Below are positions 43,663 through 53,448 of a DNA stretch of 64,000 nt, in pieces. The translations under genes were made by a program, and so were the position numbers. Position 1 is the first letter of the stretch. The number at the start of each line of letters is the position of its first letter. The notes under the pieces are model-generated. The model saw nothing but the letters and a program-made list of their open reading frames with translations. It ran no database searches and had not been told where the DNA came from. This DNA is from Thioclava sediminum (GTDB lineage Bacteria > Pseudomonadota > Alphaproteobacteria > Rhodobacterales > Rhodobacteraceae), in the NCBI RefSeq assembly GCF_002020355.1, contig NZ_MPZV01000001.1, positions 1,054,001 to 1,118,000 on the forward strand. Direction: 5' to 3'.

Positions 43663-44940
43663 ATGCTGATCGGAGCGGTCGCCGACGATATTACCGGCGC
43701 CACTGACCTGTGCCTGATGCTGTCACGCAGCGGGTTGAAGACGCGGCAGGTCATCGGCCTGCCGGGGCCGCAAATGGACCTGTCGGGCGCCGATGCGGTG
43801 GTGGTCGCGCTGAAGTCGCGCACCGTTCCGGCGGACGAAGCGGTCGAGATGTCGCTGCAGGCCGCGAAAGCCCTGCGCACAGCCGGGGCGCAGCGCCTGA
43901 TGTTCAAGTATTGCTCGACCTTCGACTCCACCGACGAAGGCAATATCGGGCCCGTCACCGAAGCCCTTATGGAGTTCACCGGCGCGACCCTGACCATCGC
44001 CTGCCCCGCCTTCCCGGCGACCGGGCGCACGGTCTACAAGGGCCACCTCTTCGTAGGCGACCGCCTGCTGTCGGAAAGCCCCCTGAAAGATCACCCTCTC
44101 ACCCCGATGCGCGACCCCGATCTGGTGCGGGTTCTGGGACGACAGACGGCGCTGAAAGTGGGCTCCATCGACGTCACGACGATCCGGCAGGGAGAGGCCG
44201 CGCTGCGCGAGGCGCTCGAGGTCGCACGTGCCGCAGGCACCCGCATCGTCGTCACCGACACGATCGACGAATCGGATCTGATGACGCTCGGCGCGGCCTG
44301 CGCGGAGATGCCGCTGATCACCGGCGGCTCGGGCATCGGTCTGGGTCTGGCCGCAGCACTTCGCGACCAGAGCGACGCGTACAGCGCCCCGGATCGGATG
44401 GCAGCCCCGGAGGGCCGCTGCGCGATCCTCGCGGGCTCCTGCTCGGTCGCGACCCGTGGCCAGATCGCGGCGGCGCAAGCGGCGGGCCTGCCGAGCCGCG
44501 CGCTCGACGTGGAAGCGCTGACCGAAGGCAGACAGAGCGCGGATGAGATCGCCGACTGGGCCATCGCGCAGCCCGCCGACAGCACGCCCCTGATCTATTC
44601 CAGCGCCGATCCCGCGCAGCTCAGCAAGATCCAGTCCCGTCTGGGCCGAGACGCCTCCGGCGCGCTGGTCGAAGACACGCTGGCGGCGGTCGCCGAACGC
44701 CTGCGCGACGCCGGGTTCACCCGGATGCTGATCGCGGGCGGCGAGACGTCGGGCGCGGTGACGACGGCGCTCGGCGTGCGCCTGCTCGACATCGGTCCCG
44801 AGATCGACCCCGGCGTGCCGTGGACGATGAGCCTGTCCGGCCCGCGCCTCGCGCTCGCGCTCAAATCGGGCAATTTCGGCGCCGAGGATTTCTTCCTCAA
44901 GGCGTGGGACCTGCTGGAGTCGGAGGTCGAACATGTCTGA
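43663..44940 (+). CDS. otnK: 3-oxo-tetronate 4-kinase (DUF1537 family)
   Basis: 425 residues. The N-terminal domain begins LIGAVADDITGATDLCLML, the family's GAVADDLTGA substrate motif; FKYCSTFDSTDEGNIGPV and ACPAFPATGRTVYKGHLFV follow. The C-terminal nucleotide-binding domain has ILAGSCSVATRGQI and LIAGGETSGAVTTAL. It phosphorylates 3-oxo-tetronate at C4. GGGAGGAA precedes the internal ATG; a longer frame adds 21 residues not seen in the family. The stop overlaps otnC by 8 bases. Confidence 0.93.
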   Translation: MLIGAVADDITGATDLCLMLSRSGLKTRQVIGLPGPQMDLSGADAVVVALKSRTVPADEAVEMSLQAAKALRTAGAQRLMFKYCSTFDSTDEGNIGPVTEALMEFTGATLTIACPAFPATGRTVYKGHLFVGDRLLSESPLKDHPLTPMRDPDLVRVLGRQTALKVGSIDVTTIRQGEAALREALEVARAAGTRIVVTDTIDESDLMTLGAACAEMPLITGGSGIGLGLAAALRDQSDAYSAPDRMAAPEGRCAILAGSCSVATRGQIAAAQAAGLPSRALDVEALTEGRQSADEIADWAIAQPADSTPLIYSSADPAQLSKIQSRLGRDASGALVEDTLAAVAERLRDAGFTRMLIAGGETSGAVTTALGVRLLDIGPEIDPGVPWTMSLSGPRLALALKSGNFGAEDFFLKAWDLLESEVEHV

Positions 44941-45571
44941 CGAAACGCGTCTGCGCGACCAGATCTGCACCATCGGGCGCTCGCTCTTCGATCGCGGCCT
45001 GACCGCAGGGTCTTCGGGCAATATCTCGGCGCGGCTGCCCGATGGCGGTTGGTTGATGACGCCCACCAACGCCTCGCTCGGCACGCTCGACCCGGCCCGG
45101 ATATCGCTCTTCGACCGGGATGGAAATTTCGTCTCGGGCGACAAGCCGACCAAGGAATCCTTCCTGCATTTCGCGATGTATGACGAGCGTCAGGAGGCGG
45201 GCGCGGTGATCCACCTGCACTCGACCCATTCGACGGCCGTCTCGATCCTGCGCGATATCGACCCCGAGGACGTGCTGCCGCCGCTGACCGCCTATCACGT
45301 GATGCGCGTGGGCAAGCTGCCGCTTGTCCCCTACTACGCGCCGGGCGATCCCGAACTGGCCGAGGCCGTGCGCTCGCTGGCCAGCGCGCATCATTCGGTG
45401 CTGCTCGCCAATCACGGCCCCGTCGTCGCAGGCACCAGTCTGTCGAACGCGCAATACGCCGCCGAAGAGCTGGAGGAGACCTCCAAGCTGTTCCTCGCGC
45501 TGCAAGGGCACGCGATCCGCCCGCTCACCCAGTCGCAGGTCGCGGACCTGCGCAAGCGTTTCAATCTCTGA
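44933..45571 (+). CDS. otnC: 3-oxo-tetronate 4-phosphate decarboxylase (class II aldolase family)
   Basis: 212 residues of the class II aldolase/adducin family. It decarboxylates 3-oxo-tetronate 4-phosphate to dihydroxyacetone phosphate. The zinc ligands are in VIHLHSTHSTAVSI and the distal VLLANHGPVVAG; RGLTAGSSGNISARLPDG is the phosphate-binding start, and the catalytic Glu is in SGDKPTKESFLH. It overlaps otnK, so the two are translationally coupled. L-fuculose-phosphate aldolase is the alternative annotation for the fold, but the pairing with otnK settles it. Confidence 0.92.
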   Translation: MSDETRLRDQICTIGRSLFDRGLTAGSSGNISARLPDGGWLMTPTNASLGTLDPARISLFDRDGNFVSGDKPTKESFLHFAMYDERQEAGAVIHLHSTHSTAVSILRDIDPEDVLPPLTAYHVMRVGKLPLVPYYAPGDPELAEAVRSLASAHHSVLLANHGPVVAGTSLSNAQYAAEELEETSKLFLALQGHAIRPLTQSQVADLRKRFNL

Positions 45572-45610
45572 CCCGAATTTCACGACCTACCGACCCAAGC
45601 GGAGTACCCA

Positions 45611-46504
45611 ATGACTAAAACCCAGGAAACCATCGGCTTCATCGGCACCGGCCTGATGGGCCACGGCATGGCCAAGAACATCGTCGAGAAAGGCTATCCG
45701 CTGACCGTGATCGCCCACCGCAACCGCAAGCCGATCGAGGACCTGGTCTCGCGCGGGGCGACCGAGGCATCGTCCTACGAAGACCTCGCGTCACGCTCCT
45801 CAATCATCTTCCTGTGCCTCACCGGCGCGCCCGAGGCCGCCGAGGCGGTCGCGAAGCTGACCCCGGGCCTGAAAGAAGGCAGCGTGATCATTGATTGCTC
45901 GACCGGCGAACCGACCATGACGATGAAGCTCGCACAGGACATGGAGGCAATCGGCGTCGCCTATGCCGATGCACCGCTCAGCCGCACCCCGAAAGAGGCC
46001 TGGGAAGGTACGCTCGATTGCATGGTCGGCGCGGATGAAGAGCTGTTCGCACGCATCGAACCGGTCATCGACACCTGGGCGGGCAAGATCGTGCGCGTGG
46101 GCAGTCTGGGCGACGGCCACCGAATGAAGCTGCTCAACAACTTCATCTCTCTCGGCTATGCCGCGCTTTATTCCGAAGCCCTCGCGCTGTCGCGCAAGGT
46201 CGGCATTCCGGTCGAGCAGTTCGACAAGGTGATCCGGGGCGGCCGGATGGATTGCGGCTTCTACCAGACCTTCATGGGCTACGCGCTCGAGGGTAACCGC
46301 GAGGCGCACAAGTTCACGCTCGCCAATGCCTACAAGGACCTGCGCTACGTCGAGACGATGGCCAATGCCGTCACGGTCGCGACCCCGCTCGCCAGCACCG
46401 CCAAGAATGCCTTCGCGATGGCGATGGCAACCGGTGGCGACGGCTCTGAAGATTACGTGCCGCATCTCGCGGATTTCGTTGCACGCGCGAACGGGCTCGA
46501 CTAA
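45611..46504 (+). CDS. NAD(P)-dependent beta-hydroxyacid dehydrogenase with YihU-like substrate loop
   Basis: 297 residues, Rossmann motif IGFIGTGLMGHGMAKNIV and catalytic Lys173 in GHRMKLLNNFISLG. The usual SGG substrate loop is replaced by DAPLSRTPKEAWEGTL, with Arg125. Arg125, Asn176 and Ser180 sit exactly where E. coli sulfolactaldehyde reductase YihU has its sulfonate-binding Arg, Asn and Ser, as far as I recall that structure. A charged terminal group on the substrate (carboxylate, phosphate or sulfonate) is likely. Third gene of the otnK operon; not needed for the known threonate pathway. Confidence 0.85.
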   Translation: MTKTQETIGFIGTGLMGHGMAKNIVEKGYPLTVIAHRNRKPIEDLVSRGATEASSYEDLASRSSIIFLCLTGAPEAAEAVAKLTPGLKEGSVIIDCSTGEPTMTMKLAQDMEAIGVAYADAPLSRTPKEAWEGTLDCMVGADEELFARIEPVIDTWAGKIVRVGSLGDGHRMKLLNNFISLGYAALYSEALALSRKVGIPVEQFDKVIRGGRMDCGFYQTFMGYALEGNREAHKFTLANAYKDLRYVETMANAVTVATPLASTAKNAFAMAMATGGDGSEDYVPHLADFVARANGLD

Positions 46505-46530
46505 GCCCACGCACCTCCCGAAAGCGACGT

Positions 46531-46560
46531 CTCAGCCCGGCCAGAAATGGTCGGGCTGAG
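46531..46560 (+). terminator. terminator hairpin after the otnK operon
   Basis: CTCAGCCCGGCCA (46531-46543), loop GAAA, TGGTCGGGCTGAG (46548-46560): a 13-bp stem with one G-T pair, 27 bases past the dehydrogenase stop, followed by CATTTACC. Confidence 0.72.
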
Positions 46561-46574
46561 CATTTACCGGCTCC

Positions 46575-46620
46575 ACCTGAGGCGGCCGTTTTGCGTGTTC
46601 GTGCATGGCCGGCCTCAGGT
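46575..46620 (-). terminator. inverted repeat serving the end of the GH32-type operon
   Basis: ACCTGAGGCGGCC (46575-46587) and GGCCGGCCTCAGGT (46607-46620) pair apart from one bulge, around a 19-base loop. It lies 40 bases past the ATPase stop of the leftward operon; no T-run is present on that strand. Confidence 0.5.
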
Positions 46621-46660
46621 CCTTCGGGAGGATATTTTCGGGGCTGATGAGCGCCACCCC

Positions 46661-47731
<1,071 letters not shown>

Positions 47732-47732
47732 G

Positions 47733-48725
47733 TCATTTCCCTCCCTGCTCGGCATCCGCGTCGATGTGCAGATAACCCTCTGCGTCCACGAGAACGGGCT
47801 CCGGGTCGCGGATCTGGCCGACGAAATGGTCGTGGCCGTTGTCGTCGAACCCCATGATCACCAGCCCCTCGGCGGTCTCGAGGATGCGTGCGGCATAGCG
47901 CCGGCACGGGTTCGCGCCATCGAGGAAGCCGGGGGCGATCCGCCACGGCCCGCGCGGGTCGTCTGCGATCAGGTAGTGGTTGCCGGTCACCGGGGTCATG
48001 CCGGTTTCCGCGATCCGCGCGCGGCTCCAGTGCTCGGCGGCGGTGCAGAACAGGCAATACCAGCGCCCGTTCTCCTCGAAGACCTGCGGCACTTCGAGCT
48101 GACCGAACCCGCCGACGAAGACCGGCGGCTGGAGGTCCCAGTGGATCAGGTCGGGCGAGGTGGCGAAGCCGATGGCCCCGGCCGCGTTCGCCTCTTCGAT
48201 GCCGGGGGCGCGGGCGGTGAAATACATCAGCCAGCCATCGCCTGCGGGGTCGCGCATCACCCAAGGGTCGCGCATCGCCCGGTCGTGCCAGTGACCGACC
48301 ATGTGTTCGGCCTCGTACTGCGCGGCATTGGGGCCGGTCAGGTCGAGGCAGAGCCCGTCGCCCACGCGGTCCCAATTGTGCATGTCGTGCGAGGTCGCGT
48401 GACCGATGCGCTGATAGAGCCCGTCTTCGGACTGCCGACCGCCCGTGTAGAACAGGTGCCACAGCCCGTCATCGTCGCACAGCACCGACCCGGTCCAGGT
48501 GACCAGATCGTCCCAGGCCGGGGCCGGCGCCGGGGCGAGCGACGTTCCCAGATGCTGCCAGCTTATCAGGTCGTCCGAGACCGCGTGGCCCTGGCTCACG
48601 TTGAAGTGGCGCAGGTCCGGATCGCCGAGCGACTTGTCGGCCTTGAGGAACCAGGCATGCCAGCGTTCGCCATCATGGGCATACCAGCTGTCCCAGACCC
48701 ATTGCTTATCGAGTGCGAGAACCAT
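47733..48725 (-). CDS. five-bladed beta-propeller glycosidase, GH32/GH43-like
   Basis: 330 residues, no signal peptide. WVWDSWYAHDGERWHAWFLK at the N-terminus carries the likely nucleophile Asp; MRDPWVMRD matches the RDP transition-state motif; GGFGQLEVPQVFEENGRWY gives an acid/base Glu in the place of the GH32 E-C-P motif. Repeated bladelike stretches (WHLFYTGG, WLMYFTAR, WYCLFCTAA) fit a five-bladed propeller. The likely substrate is an oligosaccharide such as a fructoside or arabinoside imported by the adjacent CUT1 system. GH32 vs GH43 vs GH68 cannot be settled by eye. Confidence 0.75.
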   Translation of the reverse strand: MVLALDKQWVWDSWYAHDGERWHAWFLKADKSLGDPDLRHFNVSQGHAVSDDLISWQHLGTSLAPAPAPAWDDLVTWTGSVLCDDDGLWHLFYTGGRQSEDGLYQRIGHATSHDMHNWDRVGDGLCLDLTGPNAAQYEAEHMVGHWHDRAMRDPWVMRDPAGDGWLMYFTARAPGIEEANAAGAIGFATSPDLIHWDLQPPVFVGGFGQLEVPQVFEENGRWYCLFCTAAEHWSRARIAETGMTPVTGNHYLIADDPRGPWRIAPGFLDGANPCRRYAARILETAEGLVIMGFDDNGHDHFVGQIRDPEPVLVDAEGYLHIDADAEQGGK

Positions 48726-48731
48726 GTCGGA

Positions 48732-49610
48732 TTATCCTTTCACGCCGGTAGAGGCGATGGAGGCGATGAACGCCTTTTGAAGCACGAGATAGAAGGCGAG
48801 AACTGGCACCGTGATCAGCGTCAGGTAAGCCATGATCTCCCCCCAAGCGGGGTTGAGTTGGAAGAAATACTGCAGGCCGACCATCACCGGGCGATACTGC
48901 TCTTGCTGGACCACGATCAGCGGCCAGAGATACTGGTTGTACATGATCAGGAATTTCAGGATCGCGGCGGTCGCGATGACAGGCCCCGAGAGCGGGATCA
49001 CCACGCGGCGATAGATCTGGAACCAGCTTGCGCCCTCGACGCGGGCCGCTTCGATCAGCTCACCGGGCAGGCCTTTGAAATACTGCACGAAGAGGAAGAT
49101 CGTCAGCCCGTCCGCGATCCACGGGATGATCTGCACGCGGTAGCTGTCGAGCCAGCCCCAACTGAGCCCGTCGAGCCCCAGCCACGGCAGTTTCGACACT
49201 TCCAGCAGAAGCGGGATCGCGATCGTCTCGAAGGGCACGATGAAGGTCGCGAGAATGATCGAGAGCATCACGTCGCGCCCGCGCCATTGCAGGAAGACGA
49301 AGGAGAACCCGGCGAGCGAACAGATCACCAGCGACAGTAGCACCGTCGTCCCGGTCACGAAGATCGAGTTGAAGACGAAGAGCCCGACCGGGGCGCGCTC
49401 GAAGGCGCCGGTGTAATTGTCGAGGCTGAGCTGGCCCACCGGCAGGAAGGCGCGCAGGCTCGACGTGTCGCGCAGCAGCTCGTCGCTGGGCTTGAAGCTG
49501 GACATCACCATGAACAGCAGCGGCAGGACGAAGATCAGCGCGATCAGGATCAGCACGAGATAGCGCACACCCAGCCGCAGATTGCGGTTATCGGAACCAA
49601 TGACACTCAT
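48732..49610 (-). CDS. carbohydrate ABC transporter permease, MalG type
   Basis: 292 residues, six spans, EAA loop ELIEAARVEGASWFQIYRRV, ending KAFIASIASTGVKG. The ATG is one base past the MalF-type stop, so translation is coupled. Membrane component of the importer that supplies the neighbouring propeller glycosidase. Confidence 0.92.
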   Translation of the reverse strand: MSVIGSDNRNLRLGVRYLVLILIALIFVLPLLFMVMSSFKPSDELLRDTSSLRAFLPVGQLSLDNYTGAFERAPVGLFVFNSIFVTGTTVLLSLVICSLAGFSFVFLQWRGRDVMLSIILATFIVPFETIAIPLLLEVSKLPWLGLDGLSWGWLDSYRVQIIPWIADGLTIFLFVQYFKGLPGELIEAARVEGASWFQIYRRVVIPLSGPVIATAAILKFLIMYNQYLWPLIVVQQEQYRPVMVGLQYFFQLNPAWGEIMAYLTLITVPVLAFYLVLQKAFIASIASTGVKG

Positions 49611-49611
49611 T

Positions 49612-50679
49612 TCAGCGCTCCCTCGTCAGCCAGCGTTGGATCATCGAAATCACCAGAACGATCAGGAACAGGATCACCGAGATCGCCGAGCCACCCGCGA
49701 TGTTCTGCATCCCGTAGCCGCGTTGCACGGCCTGGAAGACAAGCGTCTGGGTGGAGTCGAGCGGGCCGCCCTTCGTCATGACGTCGATCTGGGCGAAGAT
49801 CGCGAAGGCCTGCATGGTGATCACGATCAGCACCAGCACCGCGGTGTGGCGCAGCCCCGGCCAGGTGACATAGCGGAAGGTCTGCCATTTCGACGAGCCT
49901 TCGATCGCTGCGGCCTCGTAAAGCGTGGGCGGGATCGTCTGCAGCCCGGAGAGCCAGATCACCATGTGGAAGCCCACCGCCTGCCAGATCGACATCGTGA
50001 TGATCGCGCCAAGCGCGGTATGTGGGTTGCCCAGCCAGTCGACGGGCTGGAAATGCGCGAAACTCAGGAAGGACAGCATGTTGTTCAAGAGCCCGTTCTG
50101 TCCCGAATAGATGAAACGCCAGAGCAGCGAGACGACGACGATCGAGACGACGACGGGCATGAAATAGATGGTGCGGAAGATCGTGATCCCGCGCAGTTTC
50201 TGATTGATCAGTAGCGCGAGACCCAGCGCGATCGCGGCCTGGATCGGTGCGACCATCAGCACGAAGATGCAGGTGTTGAGCAGCGCTTTCCAGAAGACGA
50301 CGTCGCTTGCGATCACCACATGCGCCGTGTCGCCCGAGACCCAGCGGAACCATTCCTGCATACCGTGATATTGCGGCGTGTCAGGGTTGCGCGTGATGGA
50401 GCGCAGGCGGGGAAATTCGGCCTGTCCATCGGCATCGGTGACGGTCTTGCCCGCGCTATCGGTCTTTGCCTGAAGGTCGACCACCGCGATGTTGAGCATT
50501 TCCCGGTAGTTCTCGAGACCGACAAAACGCGTGGCATTGGGCGAGATCAGCCGCTGGTTGGTCAGCGAGAAGCCGACGCCCAGAAAGAAAGGTGTGATGA
50601 TGAAGGCGAGGATCAGCACGATGCCCGGCAGGGCAAAGGCCCATCCCGCCCGATTGGCGGAAGTCAGTGACGAGCGCAT
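49612..50679 (-). CDS. sugar ABC transporter permease, MalF type, with large periplasmic insert
   Basis: 355 residues, longer than the usual ~300. The extra length is a hydrophilic periplasmic region (about 65-115, with VVDLQAKTDSAGKTVTDADG) between span 1 and span 2, recalling the P2 loop of MalF. EAA loop: TLYEAAAIEGSSKWQTFRYV. GGGAGA lies before the chosen ATG. Such a loop may contact the binding protein; that is an inference from E. coli MalF. Confidence 0.9.
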   Translation of the reverse strand: MRSSLTSANRAGWAFALPGIVLILAFIITPFFLGVGFSLTNQRLISPNATRFVGLENYREMLNIAVVDLQAKTDSAGKTVTDADGQAEFPRLRSITRNPDTPQYHGMQEWFRWVSGDTAHVVIASDVVFWKALLNTCIFVLMVAPIQAAIALGLALLINQKLRGITIFRTIYFMPVVVSIVVVSLLWRFIYSGQNGLLNNMLSFLSFAHFQPVDWLGNPHTALGAIITMSIWQAVGFHMVIWLSGLQTIPPTLYEAAAIEGSSKWQTFRYVTWPGLRHTAVLVLIVITMQAFAIFAQIDVMTKGGPLDSTQTLVFQAVQRGYGMQNIAGGSAISVILFLIVLVISMIQRWLTRER

Positions 50680-50710
50680 GGCGCGGTCTCCCGGTCTGAA
50701 GTTGGAGGTG

Positions 50711-50735
50711 GGGGGCGCGGCAATCGCGCGCCCCC
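50711..50735 (-). repeat. 9-bp hairpin after the CUT1 binding-protein gene
   Basis: GGGGGCGCG (50711-50719) and CGCGCCCCC (50727-50735) with a 7-base loop, 13 bases past the binding-protein stop and before the permease gene. Confidence 0.65.
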
Positions 50736-50748
50736 GCGGCACAGCGCC

Positions 50749-52011
50749 TCAGTTCTTCTTGTAGCCGTCGTTGCGCTTGATATCGGCGTTGATCTGGTCG
50801 GTGGCGGAATCGAGCGTGTCGATCACGTCAGCCCCGTCCGCGATATCCGCGGCGGCCTTCTGGAACACCTTGGAGTCGACGACGTAGCCGGGCGTCACCG
50901 GACGTTTCTCGGCTTGCGCCTCGGACAGGCCGTAGAACACTGCAAGCGGACCGCCCGTCTTGTAGTTCTTGGTCATCTGCGCGGCCGACTTGGTGGCCGG
51001 GATCAGGCCGAGCGCATCCGAGAACTCCGCCAGGTACTTGTCCTGCGTCGCGAACTTGATGAACTCCGCCGCACCCTCGGGAGCCGTGGAGCTGGCCGAG
51101 ATGCCGAACTGCCAGGACGCGCCGCCGATCTTGGAACCGTTGCCGAAATCAGGCGCGGGCAGGAACTCGACATCGTCGACCTTGTCCATCGTCTTGACCG
51201 CATTCCAGTTGCCGTTCCACGAGAAGGCATATTTGCCGTCGATGAAGCCGGTTTCATGGGCTGCCGGGTCCTGGCTCGTGCCGGGCGCCAGCTTGTCGGC
51301 AAACAGCGACTGCCACCAGTTGCCCCAGGCGATCGCAGCATCGCCGTTGAGCACGCCCTCTGCGGTGTCATAGGTCTCGCGGTTGACCAGCCCGCCGCCG
51401 AAGCTCTGCAGGAAGGGCAGGAACGCATAGGGATACCACTCGCCCTTGTCCGACATGCCTAGATCGATTGCGTAGTCGAACTTGCCGCTCTTCTTCGCGG
51501 CCTCGAGCGCGCTCATGAACTCGTCTTTGGTCCAGGGTTTGTCGAGCGTGGGCGTGCGCAGCCCGAGCTCTTTCATCGTGGACTTGCGCGCATAAAGCGC
51601 GACCGCCGCGTCCCACAGCCCGATCGAGTAGAGCTTGCCGTCATAGACGCCTTTGGTACCGGGCAGGAAATCCTTGAAGTGATCTTCCGGGATCGGCAGC
51701 GGCTGCAGATAGCCCGACCACGTCCAGTTCGGCATGATCGGCCCGTCCATGTCGAGAATGTCGGGCAGGTTGCCTGCGAGGGCTGCTGCCGTCACCGAGT
51801 CATTGTAGCTGTTCTGCGGGAAGCTCTGCAGCGCGACCTTGTAGTCCGACTGGCTCTTGTTGAAGTCGTCGATGATCTGGTTGACGATCTTGCTCTCCAC
51901 CTTGTTGCCTGCGCCGTGATACCACATCGTCAGATCGGTGGTCGCGAAGGCAGCACTGCAGAACCCGGTGGCGGCAATGACCGCCCCGGCCGTCACATTC
52001 AATAGTTTCAT
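50749..52011 (-). CDS. extracellular sugar-binding protein of CUT1 importer
   Basis: 420 residues. The Sec signal MKLLNVTAGAVIAATGFCSA ends in AFA before TTDLTMWYHG. Family 1 features include VESKIVNQIIDDFNKSQSDY and YDGKLYSIGLWDAAVALYAR. The ATG lies one base after the LacI stop, with AAGGGAGGA just upstream inside the LacI coding end, so regulator and binding protein are co-transcribed. Substrate likely the glycoside cleaved by the propeller enzyme. Confidence 0.92.
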   Translation of the reverse strand: MKLLNVTAGAVIAATGFCSAAFATTDLTMWYHGAGNKVESKIVNQIIDDFNKSQSDYKVALQSFPQNSYNDSVTAAALAGNLPDILDMDGPIMPNWTWSGYLQPLPIPEDHFKDFLPGTKGVYDGKLYSIGLWDAAVALYARKSTMKELGLRTPTLDKPWTKDEFMSALEAAKKSGKFDYAIDLGMSDKGEWYPYAFLPFLQSFGGGLVNRETYDTAEGVLNGDAAIAWGNWWQSLFADKLAPGTSQDPAAHETGFIDGKYAFSWNGNWNAVKTMDKVDDVEFLPAPDFGNGSKIGGASWQFGISASSTAPEGAAEFIKFATQDKYLAEFSDALGLIPATKSAAQMTKNYKTGGPLAVFYGLSEAQAEKRPVTPGYVVDSKVFQKAAADIADGADVIDTLDSATDQINADIKRNDGYKKN

Positions 52012-52012
52012 G

Positions 52013-53083
52013 TCATCCTCCCTTGGATGTCTGGCTTTCGAGTTCGAGGTCGGTCACGGAGGAGCGCCAGAATACGCGTCCCGCCACCCGCACAGGGTCG
52101 TGCGGACGGGATGCCTCCTCCGAGATCAAGGAAAGCAAAAGCTCGGCCGCCTGCCTGCCCATCTCGGCATAGGGCAGTTCGACCGTGCTCAGCGGCGGGT
52201 AGAGGGTCTCTGCAATCGCGCGGTAATTATCGAAACCGGCGATGGAGATATCCTCCGGGACACGGATGCCGCGGGTGCGCAGCAATCCGTAAAGCTGCAT
52301 CGCCATCTCGTCATTGCCGCAGCAGATCACGGTTGGCGGTTCCGGCAGCGCGAGGATCCGGTCGAGCGCCTCGTCGAGCCACCGGTGCAGAAATTCGGTG
52401 TTGATCGGGTAGCCTGTCGATACGAGCGCGGGGTCGTAGGCGATCCCCGCAGCCTCAAGCGCTTCGCGATACCCCTCGATGCGAAGCGGCACCGCATCCA
52501 TCGCGGGATCGAATGTCAGATAGGCAATGCGCCTGTGGCCATGCGCGGTCAGACGCTCGACGAGCCGTTTCTCACAGGCCTTGTCGTCGGGCACGATCGC
52601 CGGGGTGCCATGGGCGTCGTAGCAGTTTGCGAGCACCAGCGGGCAAGCCGGTGTCGCGGTCTCGAAGGCCACCCGCTTGTGATAGTCGGCGACATAGATC
52701 AGCCCCTCGACCCGATGCTCCTGAAACGTGCGCAGGAGTGCGGGAACCTTGTCGATCTGTCCGGCCGTATCCGCGATCATCAAGGTCAGATCGCGCTCGG
52801 CGACGACCTGCTGAATGCCCTGAAGGATGAACAGATCGGGCAGACCCTTGGGGTCGGACAGCTCGGCCGTGCGCGAAATCGCCCCCGTCACGACGCCGAT
52901 CAGCCCCGACCGGTTCGAGCGCATCATGCGTGCCGCGCTCGAGGGGACATATTTCAACTCGCGAATGGCGGTTTCCACCTTCTCGCGGGTCTTTTTGCCG
53001 ACCGGCGCATCCCCGTTCACGACGCGAGAGACCGTTTTCGGCGAAACGCCAGCCAGCTTTGCTACATCGTAAATCGTCGACAC
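52013..53083 (-). CDS. LacI-family regulator, first gene of the CUT1/glycosidase operon
   Basis: 356 residues from a GTG start (STIYDVAKLAGVSPKTVSRV follows), which has GGAGGGG seven bases upstream; a longer frame from 53125 would begin inside the operator region. Helix-turn-helix, hinge YVPSSAARMMRS and ligand-binding domain are all complete. It is transcribed with the operon it should control, and two copies of a TGACATCGATGTCA-like palindrome lie 45-82 bases upstream. The effector is unknown. Confidence 0.9.
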   Translation of the reverse strand: MSTIYDVAKLAGVSPKTVSRVVNGDAPVGKKTREKVETAIRELKYVPSSAARMMRSNRSGLIGVVTGAISRTAELSDPKGLPDLFILQGIQQVVAERDLTLMIADTAGQIDKVPALLRTFQEHRVEGLIYVADYHKRVAFETATPACPLVLANCYDAHGTPAIVPDDKACEKRLVERLTAHGHRRIAYLTFDPAMDAVPLRIEGYREALEAAGIAYDPALVSTGYPINTEFLHRWLDEALDRILALPEPPTVICCGNDEMAMQLYGLLRTRGIRVPEDISIAGFDNYRAIAETLYPPLSTVELPYAEMGRQAAELLLSLISEEASRPHDPVRVAGRVFWRSSVTDLELESQTSKGG

Positions 53084-53126
53084 GACGGCCCCCCTCCAAC
53101 GCAGAGAAAACTCCGCGACTCCCAAA

Positions 53127-53164
53127 AGACATCGATGTCATAATCAGAAATGTCATCGATGTCA
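53127..53164. promoter_or_regulatory. tandem LacI operators upstream of the second lacI operon
   Basis: AGACATCGATGTCA (53127-53140) and TGTCATCGATGTCA (53151-53164) each match the palindrome TGACATCGATGTCA at 13 of 14 positions, with centres 24 bases apart. Both have the central CpG expected for a LacI operator. Confidence 0.78.
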
Positions 53165-53448
53165 AATTGAGTTGGAAGGCGACCCTTAGGCCCTGCCCCG
53201 TGCGCCTTGGAAGTGCGATCTCCCGAACTGGAGCTCTCCCAGAGCCCTCAGCACCACCACGAAGTCCGGGTGATCGATAAGCGGTTCAATATCTTCGGAA
53301 TGCATATTCCGCGCAAGTGAAGCGCAGGGCCCGCACGCACGCGATGTTCTCGGGCCGATTGTAGCCGCGCAGCACGACAAGATCGACGCCGAGCGACGAC
53401 AGGCCGCTCCCCCATGCCTTGAGGATCACATGCGCCGCAGCCCGGCAG
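53165..53448. other. gap with no supported gene, possible decayed coding sequence
   Basis: About 280 bases between the LacI operators and the alcohol dehydrogenase stop. On the minus strand two frames give coding-like stretches (GVDLVVLRGYNRPENIACVR, then after a frame change EDIEPLIDHPDFVVVLRALG), which suggests a frameshifted remnant. I recognise no family. Confidence 0.35.

Noticed and set aside
31833-46504. D-apionate or isoapionate pathway
   Set aside because: A DUF1537 kinase is present, but the RuBisCO-like or transketolase-type enzymes of the known apionate routes are absent, and the LtnD-OtnI-OtnK-OtnC set is complete for tetronates.
45611-46504. Sulfoquinovose catabolism based on the YihU-like loop
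   Set aside because: No sulfoquinovosidase, SQ isomerase, SF kinase or SFP aldolase gene is in the window; only the anion-binding residues are suggestive.
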